NCBI GenBank assembly: GCA_007118495.1
Contig: SKRM01000057.1
Span: 1 to 64,000 of the forward strand
Origin: Bacteroidales bacterium
GTDB taxonomy: Bacteria > Bacteroidota > Bacteroidia > Bacteroidales > UBA7960
Length of the DNA stretch: 64,000 bases
Reading direction: 5' to 3'
Below the pieces are notes generated by a model. That model was given only the letters and a program-made list of their open reading frames with translations. It had not been told where the DNA came from and ran no database searches. Both the position numbers and the translations under genes were made by a program. The first letter of the stretch is position 1. Each line of letters starts with the position of its first letter. Shown piece by piece: positions 45,189 through 53,988 of the stretch.

Positions 45189-45649
45189 CAGGGCCAGAGA
45201 ATCTTTTCATCATCATCCATGGCTACAGCCCAACTTACCAGGCCCAGTTTGTCACCGTCAAAAACAAACTGCATATGCGCCTCATGAAAGAATAAAATGC
45301 GCTCTTCCAACTCAGGATCATCTTCTACTTCAAAATCACCATAACCGTTTTTTTGCATTAGTGTTATGATGTCCTTTTCTGGCATGACAAAAACTTTTTC
45401 TCCAAAAAGAACGGCCTCTTCATTGTCCGTTTCAAAATTGGTGCACACACTGTCGAGCTCTTTTTCAAAGTATACGGCATGGCCCTGATCCCAGTAGCTC
45501 CATACTTCAACTTCGTGAATCTCTCCATCCACGTCAAGGGTTTCAACTTCCTGGGGTGGTCCAAGTACCGTTTTGACGTCATCCTGGCTGGCTCCAAATT
45601 TTAGTTCGCCGAACCCTGTTTTTGGCTTGATCTCAGTTATTGTGTTCAT
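45188..45649 (-). CDS. Acidic protein of unknown function, immunity-protein-like
   Basis: 153 residues from ATG 45649 (MNTITEIKPKTGFG). Strongly acidic with no signal or membrane segment. The opening GFGELKFGASQDDVKTVLGPPQEVE resembles short bacterial proteins sometimes annotated as immunity or SmpA-like (a small residue-VLGxP motif). I cannot assign a function. It is translationally coupled to manA and has its own -7 box. Confidence 0.65.
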   Translation of the reverse strand: MNTITEIKPKTGFGELKFGASQDDVKTVLGPPQEVETLDVDGEIHEVEVWSYWDQGHAVYFEKELDSVCTNFETDNEEAVLFGEKVFVMPEKDIITLMQKNGYGDFEVEDDPELEERILFFHEAHMQFVFDGDKLGLVSWAVAMDDDEKILWP

Positions 45650-45685
45650 AATATGTCGATTTGGATGGGTATTGATATTGAAAGA

Positions 45686-45693
45686 CAAAGATA
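45686..45693 (-). promoter_or_regulatory. -7 box upstream of the acidic protein-manA pair
   Basis: Minus-strand TATCTTTG, an exact TAnnTTTG match, 36 nt upstream of ATG 45649. Confidence 0.5.
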
Positions 45694-45782
45694 CATGATT
45701 TTTTTAGGTGTTCCCGAGCCAAATAATTCAACACAAACTGATCAGAAAGGATACAAACCGGCCCGTGATTGCCTCACATTTA

Positions 45783-46586
45783 TTACTTAAAGGGAGCATC
45801 CGGCTCCCTGGCCATATGCTTGTATACCAGCTTATCTGTATAACCGGGGCATAATTTGTTCAATAAGACAGTTAGTTTTCCCTGTCTGGTCAATATGAGT
45901 GTCCTCTTTCGCTTTTCAATGGCCCTGAATATTTGTCCGGCCACTTCTTCGGCCGACATCATCTGGTCTTCAGCCCTGGGAGACTCGCCTTGCATGCTTC
46001 CATCACCGGCAAGGGCGGTTTTACGTATGTTTGAACTGGTAAAACCGGGGCATGCTGTCAATACGTGGAGTCCTGTCTTAAGATTTTCTGTTCGCAGAGC
46101 CTCTAAAAACCCCTGCAGTGCAAATTTTGAGGCCGAATAGCCGGTTCTGGCTGGCAGCCCACGGTATCCGGCAATAGAAGAAACACCAACCACGCTTCCA
46201 TTGGTCAGCAAAAGATGTGGAAGCGCATATTTTGTGCACCTGACTGCGCCCCAGAAGTTAACATCCATAAGTTTTTCAAGTACTGAAAGTTCTACATCGG
46301 CAAACAGCGCCCGCATCGAAATGCCGGCATTGTTGATCAGGACATCAATGCGACCAAACTTTTCAAGGGTTTTTTCAATGAGCTCTCTGCAGTCAGTATC
46401 CTGTGAAACGTCGGTTCGAACAACCAAATAAACAGAAGGGTCATGCATTTTTGTGTATTCTTGCATGGACGTTACATTTCTTGCCCCCACGGCGAGCAAT
46501 GCACCTTCTCCAAGCGCCCTGATGGCCAGCGCTTTTCCGATTCCTGAAGAAGCACCTGTAATGATAATGACTTTACCTTTGAGCAT
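45783..46586 (-). CDS. Short-chain dehydrogenase/reductase
   Basis: A 267-residue classical SDR: cofactor loop ITGASSGIGKAL, NNAGIS, catalytic Ser in GVSSIAG and YSASK (Tyr-x-x-x-Lys). An Ala-Arg-Asn after the second strand (VGARN) suggests NADP(H). The substrate is unknown. It is divergent from the GNAT-like gene. Confidence 0.87.
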   Translation of the reverse strand: MLKGKVIIITGASSGIGKALAIRALGEGALLAVGARNVTSMQEYTKMHDPSVYLVVRTDVSQDTDCRELIEKTLEKFGRIDVLINNAGISMRALFADVELSVLEKLMDVNFWGAVRCTKYALPHLLLTNGSVVGVSSIAGYRGLPARTGYSASKFALQGFLEALRTENLKTGLHVLTACPGFTSSNIRKTALAGDGSMQGESPRAEDQMMSAEEVAGQIFRAIEKRKRTLILTRQGKLTVLLNKLCPGYTDKLVYKHMAREPDAPFK

Positions 46587-46633
46587 ATTGAGAATGACTT
46601 TTAAGGCTTGTAATATGGTTTTACAATATTACA

Positions 46634-46641
46634 TATTTTTG
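46634..46641 (+). promoter_or_regulatory. -7 box of the GNAT-like gene
   Basis: TATTTTTG, exact TAnnTTTG match, 43 nt upstream of ATG 46685. Confidence 0.45.
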
Positions 46642-46684
46642 CAATGATATATTTGAACACAATTGTTCTGCCAAGCCTTGCCCT

Positions 46685-47854
46685 ATGATGCAACTCATCG
46701 AAGTACACGACAAGAAAACTGCGGGAGCGTTTTTGTATTTTCCCCGCATCATATACAAAGGTAACCCCATTTGGATTAGCCATATTGATCAGGACATTGA
46801 AGTCATATTTGACCCTGCCAGAAACAAGCAGTTCGAGGCAGGTGAAGCCGTACGATGGATTCTCAAAGACAAGCAGGGGAATTTGATGGGAAGGGTCGCT
46901 GCTTTTATAAACCATAACCTGGCCACAACCCACAGACAGCCCACAGGTGGCATGGGTTTTTTTGAATGTGTACAAGATAAAGACGCGGCTTTTATGTTAT
47001 TCGATGCCTGCCGCTCCTGGCTTGAGCATAGGGGGATGAAAGCCATGGACGGTCCAATAAATTTTGGTGAAAAAGAAAGATACTGGGGGCTGCTGGTGGA
47101 TGGATTTGGGCACACCCCACCTTACCTGATGAACTACAACCCCCCATATTACAAAGATTTTTTCGAGGCTTACGGGTTTCAAAACTACTTTGATCAGTAT
47201 GTTTATAAAATCCAGGCAGATGTGGTGCTTCCGCCCATTCTTGAAAAGAAATATGAAAGGCTTACAACCACCCAGGGCTACCATTTTGAGCATATGAAGA
47301 TGAGTGAAATCGAAAAATATGCAAGTGATTTCAAGACCATTTACAACAAGGCATGGAGTAAAGCCCACAAACATTTTAAGCCTATGACCACAGAGCAGGC
47401 CATTGCCAATTTCAGAAGCATAAAACAGGTGGCTGATGAAGAGTTGATGGCATTTGCCTACCACCAGGGTGAACCAGTGGCATTTTTTATTGGAATACCC
47501 GAATTAAACCAGCTTTTCAGGTACGTCAACGGCAAACTTAACCTGATGGGCAAGATCAGGTTTTTATACCACAGGTGGCGCGGTAAATGCAGGGTGATTT
47601 ACGGACTGGTTTTCGGGATCATACCCGAGTACCAGAACAGGGGCATAGAAAGTGGGTTGGTGATGTATATGAAGCAAATGGTAACCCGGACAAAAAAATA
47701 TGATTCCATGTTTATAACCTGGGTGGGCGATTTTAATCCGAAGATGATCAAGATCGTTGAACATATTGGAGCACAACGAATGTTTACCCTTACAACATAC
47801 CGTAAACTTTTTGATGAAGACGCGGTCTTTGAAAGACATCCTGTAATCGACTAA
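46685..47854 (+). CDS. GNAT-fold N-acetyltransferase-like protein (YghO type)
   Basis: 389 residues. The N-terminal half has FPRIIYKGNPIWI and MDGPINFGEKERYWGLL, and the C-terminal half has a GNAT-like core (IYGLVFGIIPEYQNRGIES, then a long helix and TWVGDFNPKMI). This two-part layout matches the YghO-like family common in Bacteroidota. The acceptor is unknown. Start ATG 46685 or 46688. Confidence 0.72.
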   Translation: MMQLIEVHDKKTAGAFLYFPRIIYKGNPIWISHIDQDIEVIFDPARNKQFEAGEAVRWILKDKQGNLMGRVAAFINHNLATTHRQPTGGMGFFECVQDKDAAFMLFDACRSWLEHRGMKAMDGPINFGEKERYWGLLVDGFGHTPPYLMNYNPPYYKDFFEAYGFQNYFDQYVYKIQADVVLPPILEKKYERLTTTQGYHFEHMKMSEIEKYASDFKTIYNKAWSKAHKHFKPMTTEQAIANFRSIKQVADEELMAFAYHQGEPVAFFIGIPELNQLFRYVNGKLNLMGKIRFLYHRWRGKCRVIYGLVFGIIPEYQNRGIESGLVMYMKQMVTRTKKYDSMFITWVGDFNPKMIKIVEHIGAQRMFTLTTYRKLFDEDAVFERHPVID

Positions 47855-47930
47855 AAAAATAAAAACGGTGGTGCTTGTATCACAGGCCAACATCGGCAGT
47901 ACATACTGATGGGAAAAAGCCAAAAAAAAC

Positions 47931-47961
47931 TTTGCATTTTTCAAATTTGGGAGTACCTTTG
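47931..47961 (+). promoter_or_regulatory. Full Bacteroidota promoter for the tRNA-Lys pair
   Basis: -33 TTTG at 47931-47934 and -7 TACCTTTG at 47954-47961, centre to centre 25 bp. This is the best complete promoter in the window. The bases after the box (CACTCTCA) nearly repeat those after the tRNA-His box. Transcription should start around 47965, about 55 nt before the first tRNA. Confidence 0.82.
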
Positions 47962-48022
47962 CACTCTCAAAAAATAATGGCGGCAGCCATTTTTTGTTTG
48001 AAATCGTTCATTTAAATCACCT

Positions 48023-48095
48023 GACTTGGTAGCTCAGCTGGTAGAGCACGTCCCTTTTAAGGATGGGGTCCTGGGTTCGAGTCCCAGCCAGGTCA
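48023..48095 (+). tRNA. tRNA-Lys (anticodon TTT), copy 1
   Basis: 73 nt. Acceptor GACTTGG pairs with CCAGGTC (one G-T). D-stem GCTC/GAGC, anticodon stem CGTCC/GGATG around loop CTTTTAA (anticodon TTT), and T-arm CTGGG-TTCGAGT-CCCAG. Discriminator A; CCA not encoded. Confidence 0.97.
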
Positions 48096-48116
48096 CAACA
48101 TATTTTGATTATTCCT

Positions 48117-48189
48117 GACTTGGTAGCTCAGCTGGTAGAGCACGTCCCTTTTAAGGATGGGGTCCTGGGTTCGAGTCCCAGCCAGGTCA
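48117..48189 (+). tRNA. tRNA-Lys (anticodon TTT), copy 2
   Basis: 73 nt, identical base for base to copy 1, with a 94-nt repeat period. The identical stretch extends three bases upstream and three downstream. Probably one transcript with copy 1, ended by the terminator at 48197. Confidence 0.97.
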
Positions 48190-48196
48190 CAAAAAT

Positions 48197-48224
48197 ACCC
48201 GGTGCATTTGCCCGGGTTTTTTTT
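48197..48224 (+). terminator. Intrinsic terminator after the tRNA-Lys pair
   Basis: ACCCGG (48197-48202) pairs with CCGGGT (48212-48217) around a 9-nt loop, followed by eight Ts. Confidence 0.85.
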
Positions 48225-48250
48225 ATCACATCGTGAACATTTGTATTCCC

Positions 48251-49471
48251 CTAAAAGGCTGCCATGAGCAGGTCAATATCCTGGTAAGGTATGCGGAAAA
48301 ATTCACCAATATACTGGTTGGTCAATGTCCCGTTGAATAAATAAACACCTTGTCTTACACCAGGATCACGCTTAAGCATATTTTCAACACCGCCCTCATC
48401 TCCTATGGCGAGCAATACCGGAGCAAAAAAGTTACTAAAAGCATAGGAGGCAGTGTTTGGTACCCTTGAAGCAATATTGGGCACACAATAATGGGTCACA
48501 CCAAATTTTGAAAAAACCGGATCAGAATGGGTAGTCACTGAGCTTGTTTCAATACACCCACCCTGGTCTATACTTAAATCAACAATGATACTGCCTTTTT
48601 TCATTTGACTCACCATGTCTTCACTCACTATAACAGGGGTTCTGCCCCAGGGAGAATGAACGGCTCCGATCACCACATCAGCAGTCTTTAATGCCTTGAG
48701 CAATACCTTGGGTTGAATAATTGAGGTAAAAGCCCTTACATTCAAATTATTCTGAAGCCTGCGCAACCTGTATACTGAGTTATCAAATATCTTCACCATG
48801 GCGCCAAGTCCAGAAGCTGCCCTGACAGCTGATTCACCTGCCGTACCTGCTCCGATTATTATAACTTCGGTGGGTGTGATGCCCGATAAGCCTCCGAACA
48901 TGCGCCCCTTTCCGTATTTGCGGTCACTAAAATATTCACTTGCAATAAGTACGGCGGTATTGCCGGCAATTTCGCTCATGCTGCGCACCAGGGGAAAAGC
49001 ATTTGTTTTATCACGGATAAACTCAAAGGCTATGGCAGTAGCCTTTTTGGCCATCAGCCTTCTGAAGTAATCCTCTTTTTGCATGGGTAAGGCCACGGTA
49101 GAGAATATGACTTGTCCCGGCTTTACCAAATCCATTTCCTGGTCGGTAAGCGGGGCTACTTTCAGGATGATGTCAGCCTGGTAAACTTCATTGGCATTAT
49201 AAACAATCTGGCATCCGGCCTCTGCATATTCATTGTCGTCAAAGAAGGCGTTTTCACCTGCTTTTGACTGCAATAAAATTTCATGGCCATTTTGGGTTAA
49301 CAAATCTGCAGCCTCAGGTGCAAGAGCAACCCGTTTTTCTTCATAGGTGGTCTCAAGGGGGATGCCAATAACCAGTTTGTTCTTCCGTTTTTTCACCTCC
49401 AGCATTTCCTCCCTTGGGCTGAATTGCAGTGACTTTGAAAACATGATATATTCACTACCTGGACGTTCCAT
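48251..49471 (-). CDS. ald: Alanine dehydrogenase
   Basis: A 406-residue enzyme of the AlaDH/PNT family: IGIPLETTYEEKRVALAP (substrate Arg/Lys region), SEIAGNTAVLIA, NAD motif IIGAGTAGESAVRAA, GAVHSPWGRTPV and DLSIDQGGCIETS. It interconverts alanine with pyruvate and ammonia using NAD. The true start could be internal (MLEVKKRKNK). It is longer than the common form of about 370 residues, mostly at the N-terminus. Convergent with the tRNA-Lys unit. Confidence 0.87.
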   Translation of the reverse strand: MERPGSEYIMFSKSLQFSPREEMLEVKKRKNKLVIGIPLETTYEEKRVALAPEAADLLTQNGHEILLQSKAGENAFFDDNEYAEAGCQIVYNANEVYQADIILKVAPLTDQEMDLVKPGQVIFSTVALPMQKEDYFRRLMAKKATAIAFEFIRDKTNAFPLVRSMSEIAGNTAVLIASEYFSDRKYGKGRMFGGLSGITPTEVIIIGAGTAGESAVRAASGLGAMVKIFDNSVYRLRRLQNNLNVRAFTSIIQPKVLLKALKTADVVIGAVHSPWGRTPVIVSEDMVSQMKKGSIIVDLSIDQGGCIETSSVTTHSDPVFSKFGVTHYCVPNIASRVPNTASYAFSNFFAPVLLAIGDEGGVENMLKRDPGVRQGVYLFNGTLTNQYIGEFFRIPYQDIDLLMAAF

Positions 49472-49519
49472 AAAAACTTTATTTACGAAGATGGGGTTAA
49501 AAAGCCTGCATCCGGATCA

Positions 49520-49957
49520 TCAAAAAACTACCCGCCTGAGGCCATTTGTTTCTTCCATGCCAACCCTGATATATTCATCAGGCAGCAACGACTCCAATTT
49601 TTCCGGCCACTCAATAAAACAATAGTTTCCGGAATACATATATTCTTCATAACCCAGGTCATATACCTCGGCAATTGATTTAATTCTGTAAAAATCAAAA
49701 TGGTATAAACTTTGGCCATTTTTTGTAGCATAGTGATTGACTATGGAGTAAGTCGGACTGCTTACCAGGTCGATTGAGCCAAGTTCATGGCATATGGCCT
49801 TGATAAAGGTGGTTTTACCCACGCCCATGGCTCCAAAAAAAGCAAAGATCCTTGCATCAGGATGTGACGCAAGCAGGTCTTTTGCAAGCTTAATCAATTC
49901 GCCCTCTGCTGCGATGTGGTATTCTTTTTCTCTGGTCATCAGCAACTGTAATATCAT
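49520..49957 (-). CDS. tsaE: tRNA threonylcarbamoyladenosine biosynthesis ATPase TsaE
   Basis: About 145 residues from ATG 49957; ATG 49939 is possible, and longer starts would overlap porX. Walker A GAMGVGKTTF, then SSPTYSIVNHY and HFDFYRI, the TsaE signature. It acts with TsaB/TsaD in t6A modification of ANN-decoding tRNAs. It lies 13 nt downstream of porX. Confidence 0.92.
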   Translation of the reverse strand: MILQLLMTREKEYHIAAEGELIKLAKDLLASHPDARIFAFFGAMGVGKTTFIKAICHELGSIDLVSSPTYSIVNHYATKNGQSLYHFDFYRIKSIAEVYDLGYEEYMYSGNYCFIEWPEKLESLLPDEYIRVGMEETNGLRRVVF

Positions 49958-49970
49958 GCATTCAGGCTCA

Positions 49971-51521
49971 CTATTTTGGATGCAGATGCACAAAGGGCAC
50001 CAACATCTCCTCCAGCGATACCCCTCCGTGCTGGAAGGTGTTCCGGTAATAGTTTACGTAATAATTATAATTATTTGGATAGGCAAAAAACCTGTTCTCT
50101 CTGGCAAATATAAAGTTTGAGCTCACATTATCTCTGGGCAGAAACACATCTGCAGGATGCCTCACTTCAAACACCTCTTTGGGATCATACTGCAGGCTTT
50201 TCCCGGTTTTATACCTCAGGTTCGTATTGGTGTTTTTATCACCCACTACCCTGGTTGGCTGCTGAACCCTGATTGATCCGTGGTCAGTTGTAAGTAAAAG
50301 CGGGATTTTACGCTCAGCCAGCATCCTGATGATGTCCCAGAGCGGACTGTGTTCAAACCAGCTTATGGTCAGAGACCTGTAAGCTGCTTCATCATCAGCC
50401 AGTTCTTTTATTACCTCCATCTCGGTTCTGGAGTGTGAGAGCATATCAACAAAATTATACACCAGAACATTTAGTTTCTTATCCATGTAATCACTCAAAC
50501 TGGCAAGTAGTTTTTTCCCAGCTGTAAGGTTGACTATTTTATGGTAGTTAAAAGGGATACCACCTCCCAGTCTTTTGAGTTGATCTTCAAGCAGTTCAGA
50601 CTCAAATTGGTTGCGTGTACCTTCATCAGCCTCCCTGGTCCAGTATTGCGGGAAACGTTTCTGTATTTCACCGGGCATAAGACCGGAAAACAGAGCGTTT
50701 CTTGCGTATTGTGTTGCGGTAGGTAATATGGAGCAACATATTTCTTCTTTCACCACCCTGTACAGCTCTTCAATCTTGGGCTGTATAACTTTCCACTGGT
50801 CGTATCGCAGGTTATCAATAATGATCAAAAATGACTTATTCTCTTTTTTGATCACAGGAAGGCATCTTTCACGGAACAGGGTATGTGACAATATGGGTTT
50901 GTCCTCATCCTGGCCTTTTAACCAATCGATATAATTTGTCTCTATAAACTTGCAAAATACGGTATTGGCCTCGGCCTTCTGCATCAAGAAAATATCCCTC
51001 AGGTTCTCATCACCCGATTTTCCGAGTTCAAGTTCCCAGAACACAAGTTCACTGTAAATCTGCACCCACTCTTTAAAGCTCAGCGAAGCAGAAAGGCTTG
51101 CTCCGATTTGCCTGAATTGCTGCTGATAGGCCATACTGGTCTTTTCACTTACCAGTTTCTTGTTTTCAAGGTTCTTTTTTAGCGATAAGAGTATCTGATT
51201 CGGATTAACAGGTTTTATCAGGTAATCAGAAATATTGCTTCCGATGGCATCGTTCATGATGGCCTCTTCTTCACTCTTTGTGATCATGACCACCGGAAGG
51301 CCCGGATATTTCGTCTTCATCCGCTCAAGGGTTTCCAGGCCTGTGAGCCCCGGCATGTTCTCATCCAAAAATACAATATCAAACTGTCTTTCTTCAATCA
51401 GATCGAGGGCCTCAGCACCACTACTTGTTGTGATTACTTCATAGCCTTTTTCTCTGAGGAATAAAATATGAGGGGTAAGCAGATCAATTTCATCATCAGC
51501 CCACAAAATGGTAGCACCCAT
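49971..51521 (-). CDS. porX: PorX, response regulator with PglZ domain (type IX secretion control)
   Basis: 516 residues from ATG 51521 (MGATILWADDE). Residues 1-120 form a receiver with WADDE, the phosphoacceptor Asp in VFLDENMPG, ITKSEE and the switch Lys in LIKPVNP. Residues after about 200 form the PglZ (alkaline phosphatase-like) domain with LIIIDNLRYDQW and LLTTDHGSI. In Porphyromonas, PorX with PorY and SigP controls T9SS genes, and its PglZ domain is a phosphodiesterase acting on oligonucleotides. It implies a type IX system in this organism. Confidence 0.93.
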   Translation of the reverse strand: MGATILWADDEIDLLTPHILFLREKGYEVITTSSGAEALDLIEERQFDIVFLDENMPGLTGLETLERMKTKYPGLPVVMITKSEEEAIMNDAIGSNISDYLIKPVNPNQILLSLKKNLENKKLVSEKTSMAYQQQFRQIGASLSASLSFKEWVQIYSELVFWELELGKSGDENLRDIFLMQKAEANTVFCKFIETNYIDWLKGQDEDKPILSHTLFRERCLPVIKKENKSFLIIIDNLRYDQWKVIQPKIEELYRVVKEEICCSILPTATQYARNALFSGLMPGEIQKRFPQYWTREADEGTRNQFESELLEDQLKRLGGGIPFNYHKIVNLTAGKKLLASLSDYMDKKLNVLVYNFVDMLSHSRTEMEVIKELADDEAAYRSLTISWFEHSPLWDIIRMLAERKIPLLLTTDHGSIRVQQPTRVVGDKNTNTNLRYKTGKSLQYDPKEVFEVRHPADVFLPRDNVSSNFIFARENRFFAYPNNYNYYVNYYRNTFQHGGVSLEEMLVPFVHLHPK

Positions 51522-51547
51522 ATTTTTTTGTATTTTGCAGTTTAAAA

Positions 51548-51555
51548 CAAATGTA
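51548..51555 (-). promoter_or_regulatory. -7 box of porX-tsaE
   Basis: Minus-strand TACATTTG, exact TAnnTTTG match, 27 nt upstream of ATG 51521. Confidence 0.5.
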
Positions 51556-51626
51556 ACCAAAAAAGCCGAATCAGGCTTTTGTGGTTTCCCAAAAAATCAG
51601 AAACACGGCACTTTTGACATAAACCC

Positions 51627-52871
51627 ATGGGACAATCATCAGATAACAAACTAAAGATATTCAATGATCCTGTATATGGGTTTATCAACATCCCTGACGG
51701 ATCTGTTTTTGATATAATTGAAACTCCTTTTTTTCAAAGGCTTCGACACATCAGGCAGCTTGGCATGTCACACCTTGTTTACCCCGGAGCCCTGCACACA
51801 AGGTTTCATCATGCCATGGGAGCCATGTACCTTATGGGCCAGGCTATCGAGATTTTGCGCTTTAAGGGTTACGAGATTTCAGAAGATGACGCATTGGCTG
51901 TAACCCAGGCCATTTTACTCCATGATATCGGGCATGGCCCTTTTTCGCATGCCCTTGAACACAGTCTGGTTAAGGGTGTAACCCATGAAGAACTATCCGG
52001 GCTCTTTATGCAGCGCTTGCACCAAACCATGCCGCATTCGCTTGAAAATGCCATCAGGATATTTAAAGGAACCCACCCCTGTAAACCCTTGCACCAATTG
52101 GTATCAAGCCAGCTTGACATGGACAGGCTTGACTATCTGAACCGTGATAGCTTTTTTACCGGAGTTTCTGAAGGTGTCATCAGCTGGGACAGAATCATTA
52201 AAATGCTGAATATCTCAGACGACACCCTTGTAATTGACGCCAAGGGCATTTATAGCATCGAAAAATTCATCATTGCCCGACGGCTTATGTATTGGCAGGT
52301 TTACCTGCACAAAACCGTAGTAGCAGCCGAAAGCATGCTGACCAATATATTGCGAAGGGCCAGGCAGTTGGCCATGGCCGGCGAAACATTACCCGCCAGT
52401 GCTGCACTCAGTCGCTTTTTATATCACGATTACAGATTACATAACTTTCTGAACGACGCAAGCCTGCTTGAAGATTTTTCTTTGCTGGATGACTATGACA
52501 TTTATGCGGCCATCAAAAGCTGGGTTGTTCACGAGGATAAGCTTTTGGCCTATCTGTGCAGGAGTCTCGTGCACCGCAAGCTGTTCAGGGTACATATGCA
52601 AAATGAAGCTTTTGATCACAACCAGCTATCTCACATCAAGAGCAGGGCCAAAGAAGTTTTTGGTTTCATAAGCGACAGTGAACTTGATTACCTTGTTATT
52701 GAGGGGAAGTCAAGCAATAGTGCATATGATCCGGGAGCCTCAGGCATCATGATTTTGTCAAGGGATGGCCGTCTCAACGACATTGCAACAGCCAGCGATC
52801 AATTAAATATCAATGTTTTATCCAGTCCGGTTGAAAAGTTTGTCTTGTGTTATCCAAAAGAACTAACATAA
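51627..52871 (+). CDS. HD-domain phosphohydrolase (dGTPase/SAMHD1-like)
   Basis: A 414-residue HD-superfamily protein: FQRLRHIRQLG, TRFHHAMGAMYL (first metal His), LLHDIGHGPFSH (HD pair) and QLDMDRLDYLNRD (final Asp). The arrangement matches dNTPase/SAMHD1-like hydrolases widespread in Bacteroidota, which usually precede lpxD as here. The nucleotide substrate is not certain. Confidence 0.88.
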   Translation: MGQSSDNKLKIFNDPVYGFINIPDGSVFDIIETPFFQRLRHIRQLGMSHLVYPGALHTRFHHAMGAMYLMGQAIEILRFKGYEISEDDALAVTQAILLHDIGHGPFSHALEHSLVKGVTHEELSGLFMQRLHQTMPHSLENAIRIFKGTHPCKPLHQLVSSQLDMDRLDYLNRDSFFTGVSEGVISWDRIIKMLNISDDTLVIDAKGIYSIEKFIIARRLMYWQVYLHKTVVAAESMLTNILRRARQLAMAGETLPASAALSRFLYHDYRLHNFLNDASLLEDFSLLDDYDIYAAIKSWVVHEDKLLAYLCRSLVHRKLFRVHMQNEAFDHNQLSHIKSRAKEVFGFISDSELDYLVIEGKSSNSAYDPGASGIMILSRDGRLNDIATASDQLNINVLSSPVEKFVLCYPKELT

Positions 52872-52938
52872 AAACTTCTTGGCAGTCAGCATAAATATTG
52901 GTAACTTGCGCGCCCTTATTCTCGCATAGAAAGCACAT

Positions 52939-53982
52939 ATGGAATTCACAGCCAGACAGATATCCGATTTTTTAAACGGCGAAATTGAAGGAGACCCCAA
53001 CATCAAGGTGTCTCGGATCTCAACCATAGAAGAGGGCGGTAGCGGCAGTTTGACCTTTTTATCCAATCCGGCATACACCAACCACATATATCAAACCACT
53101 GCTTCCATTATTCTTGTCAGACAAGATTTTCAACCAGAAAAGCCTGTTTCAAGCACGCTGATTCGTGTCAGTGATCCATATGGCGCCCTGGCCAGATTGT
53201 TGGAACTTTACCAGGCAAATCTGCCCCAGAAAACAGGGGTCTCAGAGTTGGCGTGGATATCTCCCACTTCTGAACCTGGTGAAAATGCCTATGTCGGAGC
53301 ATTTGCCTACATTGGCGAACATGTAAAAATGGGGAAAAATGTAAAGATATATCCCAATTGCTATATCGGTGACAATGTGGTTATCGGCGACAATACCGTA
53401 TTTTTCAGTGGAGCCAAGGTGTATGACAACTCATTAATCGGGAATGATTGCAATATCCACGCCAATGTGGTAATTGGTGCCGACGGGTTTGGTTTTGCCC
53501 CCCAAACTGACCGGAACTATAAAAAAATTGAACAAATAGGCAATGTAATCATCGAAGACCAGGTTGAAATTGGGGCCGGATCTACCATCGACAGGGCTAC
53601 TCTCGGATCAACCATTATTCGCAAAGGAGTCAAACTCGATAACCTGATTCAGATCGGTCATAATGTGGTTGTAGGAGAAAACACCGTAATGGCCGCACAG
53701 AGCGGAGTTGCGGGATCATCAAAAATTGGGAAAAATTGCATGATTGGCGGACAAGTTGGAATCAGTGGCCATATTAACATAGGAGATGAAGTTAAAATTG
53801 CAGCCCAGGCCGGCATAGCTTCGAACATCAAAGACGGGCAAATTGTTATGGGTTCACCAGCCCTGGAAGCCTCGCAATACAAAAAAGCTTTTATCTATTT
53901 CAAAAACTTTGAGAAGCTGGTCAAGCGAATTGAAGAGTTGGAAAAAGAACTCAGCAAGCTTCAAAAAGGCGAACTCAAGTGA
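52939..53982 (+). CDS. lpxD: UDP-3-O-acylglucosamine N-acyltransferase LpxD
   Basis: 347 residues: an N-terminal uridine-binding domain (GSGSLTFLSNPAYTNHIY), then many hexapeptide repeats of a left-handed beta-helix (for example GENAYVGAFAYIG), the catalytic-type IQIGHNVVVG histidine and a C-terminal helix. It adds the N-linked acyl chain in lipid A synthesis. A weaker promoter (TTGG at about 52879 and TAACTTGC at 52902, 25 bp centre to centre) lies 30 nt upstream of the ATG. Confidence 0.93.
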   Translation: MEFTARQISDFLNGEIEGDPNIKVSRISTIEEGGSGSLTFLSNPAYTNHIYQTTASIILVRQDFQPEKPVSSTLIRVSDPYGALARLLELYQANLPQKTGVSELAWISPTSEPGENAYVGAFAYIGEHVKMGKNVKIYPNCYIGDNVVIGDNTVFFSGAKVYDNSLIGNDCNIHANVVIGADGFGFAPQTDRNYKKIEQIGNVIIEDQVEIGAGSTIDRATLGSTIIRKGVKLDNLIQIGHNVVVGENTVMAAQSGVAGSSKIGKNCMIGGQVGISGHINIGDEVKIAAQAGIASNIKDGQIVMGSPALEASQYKKAFIYFKNFEKLVKRIEELEKELSKLQKGELK

Positions 53983-53988
53983 AATTTT

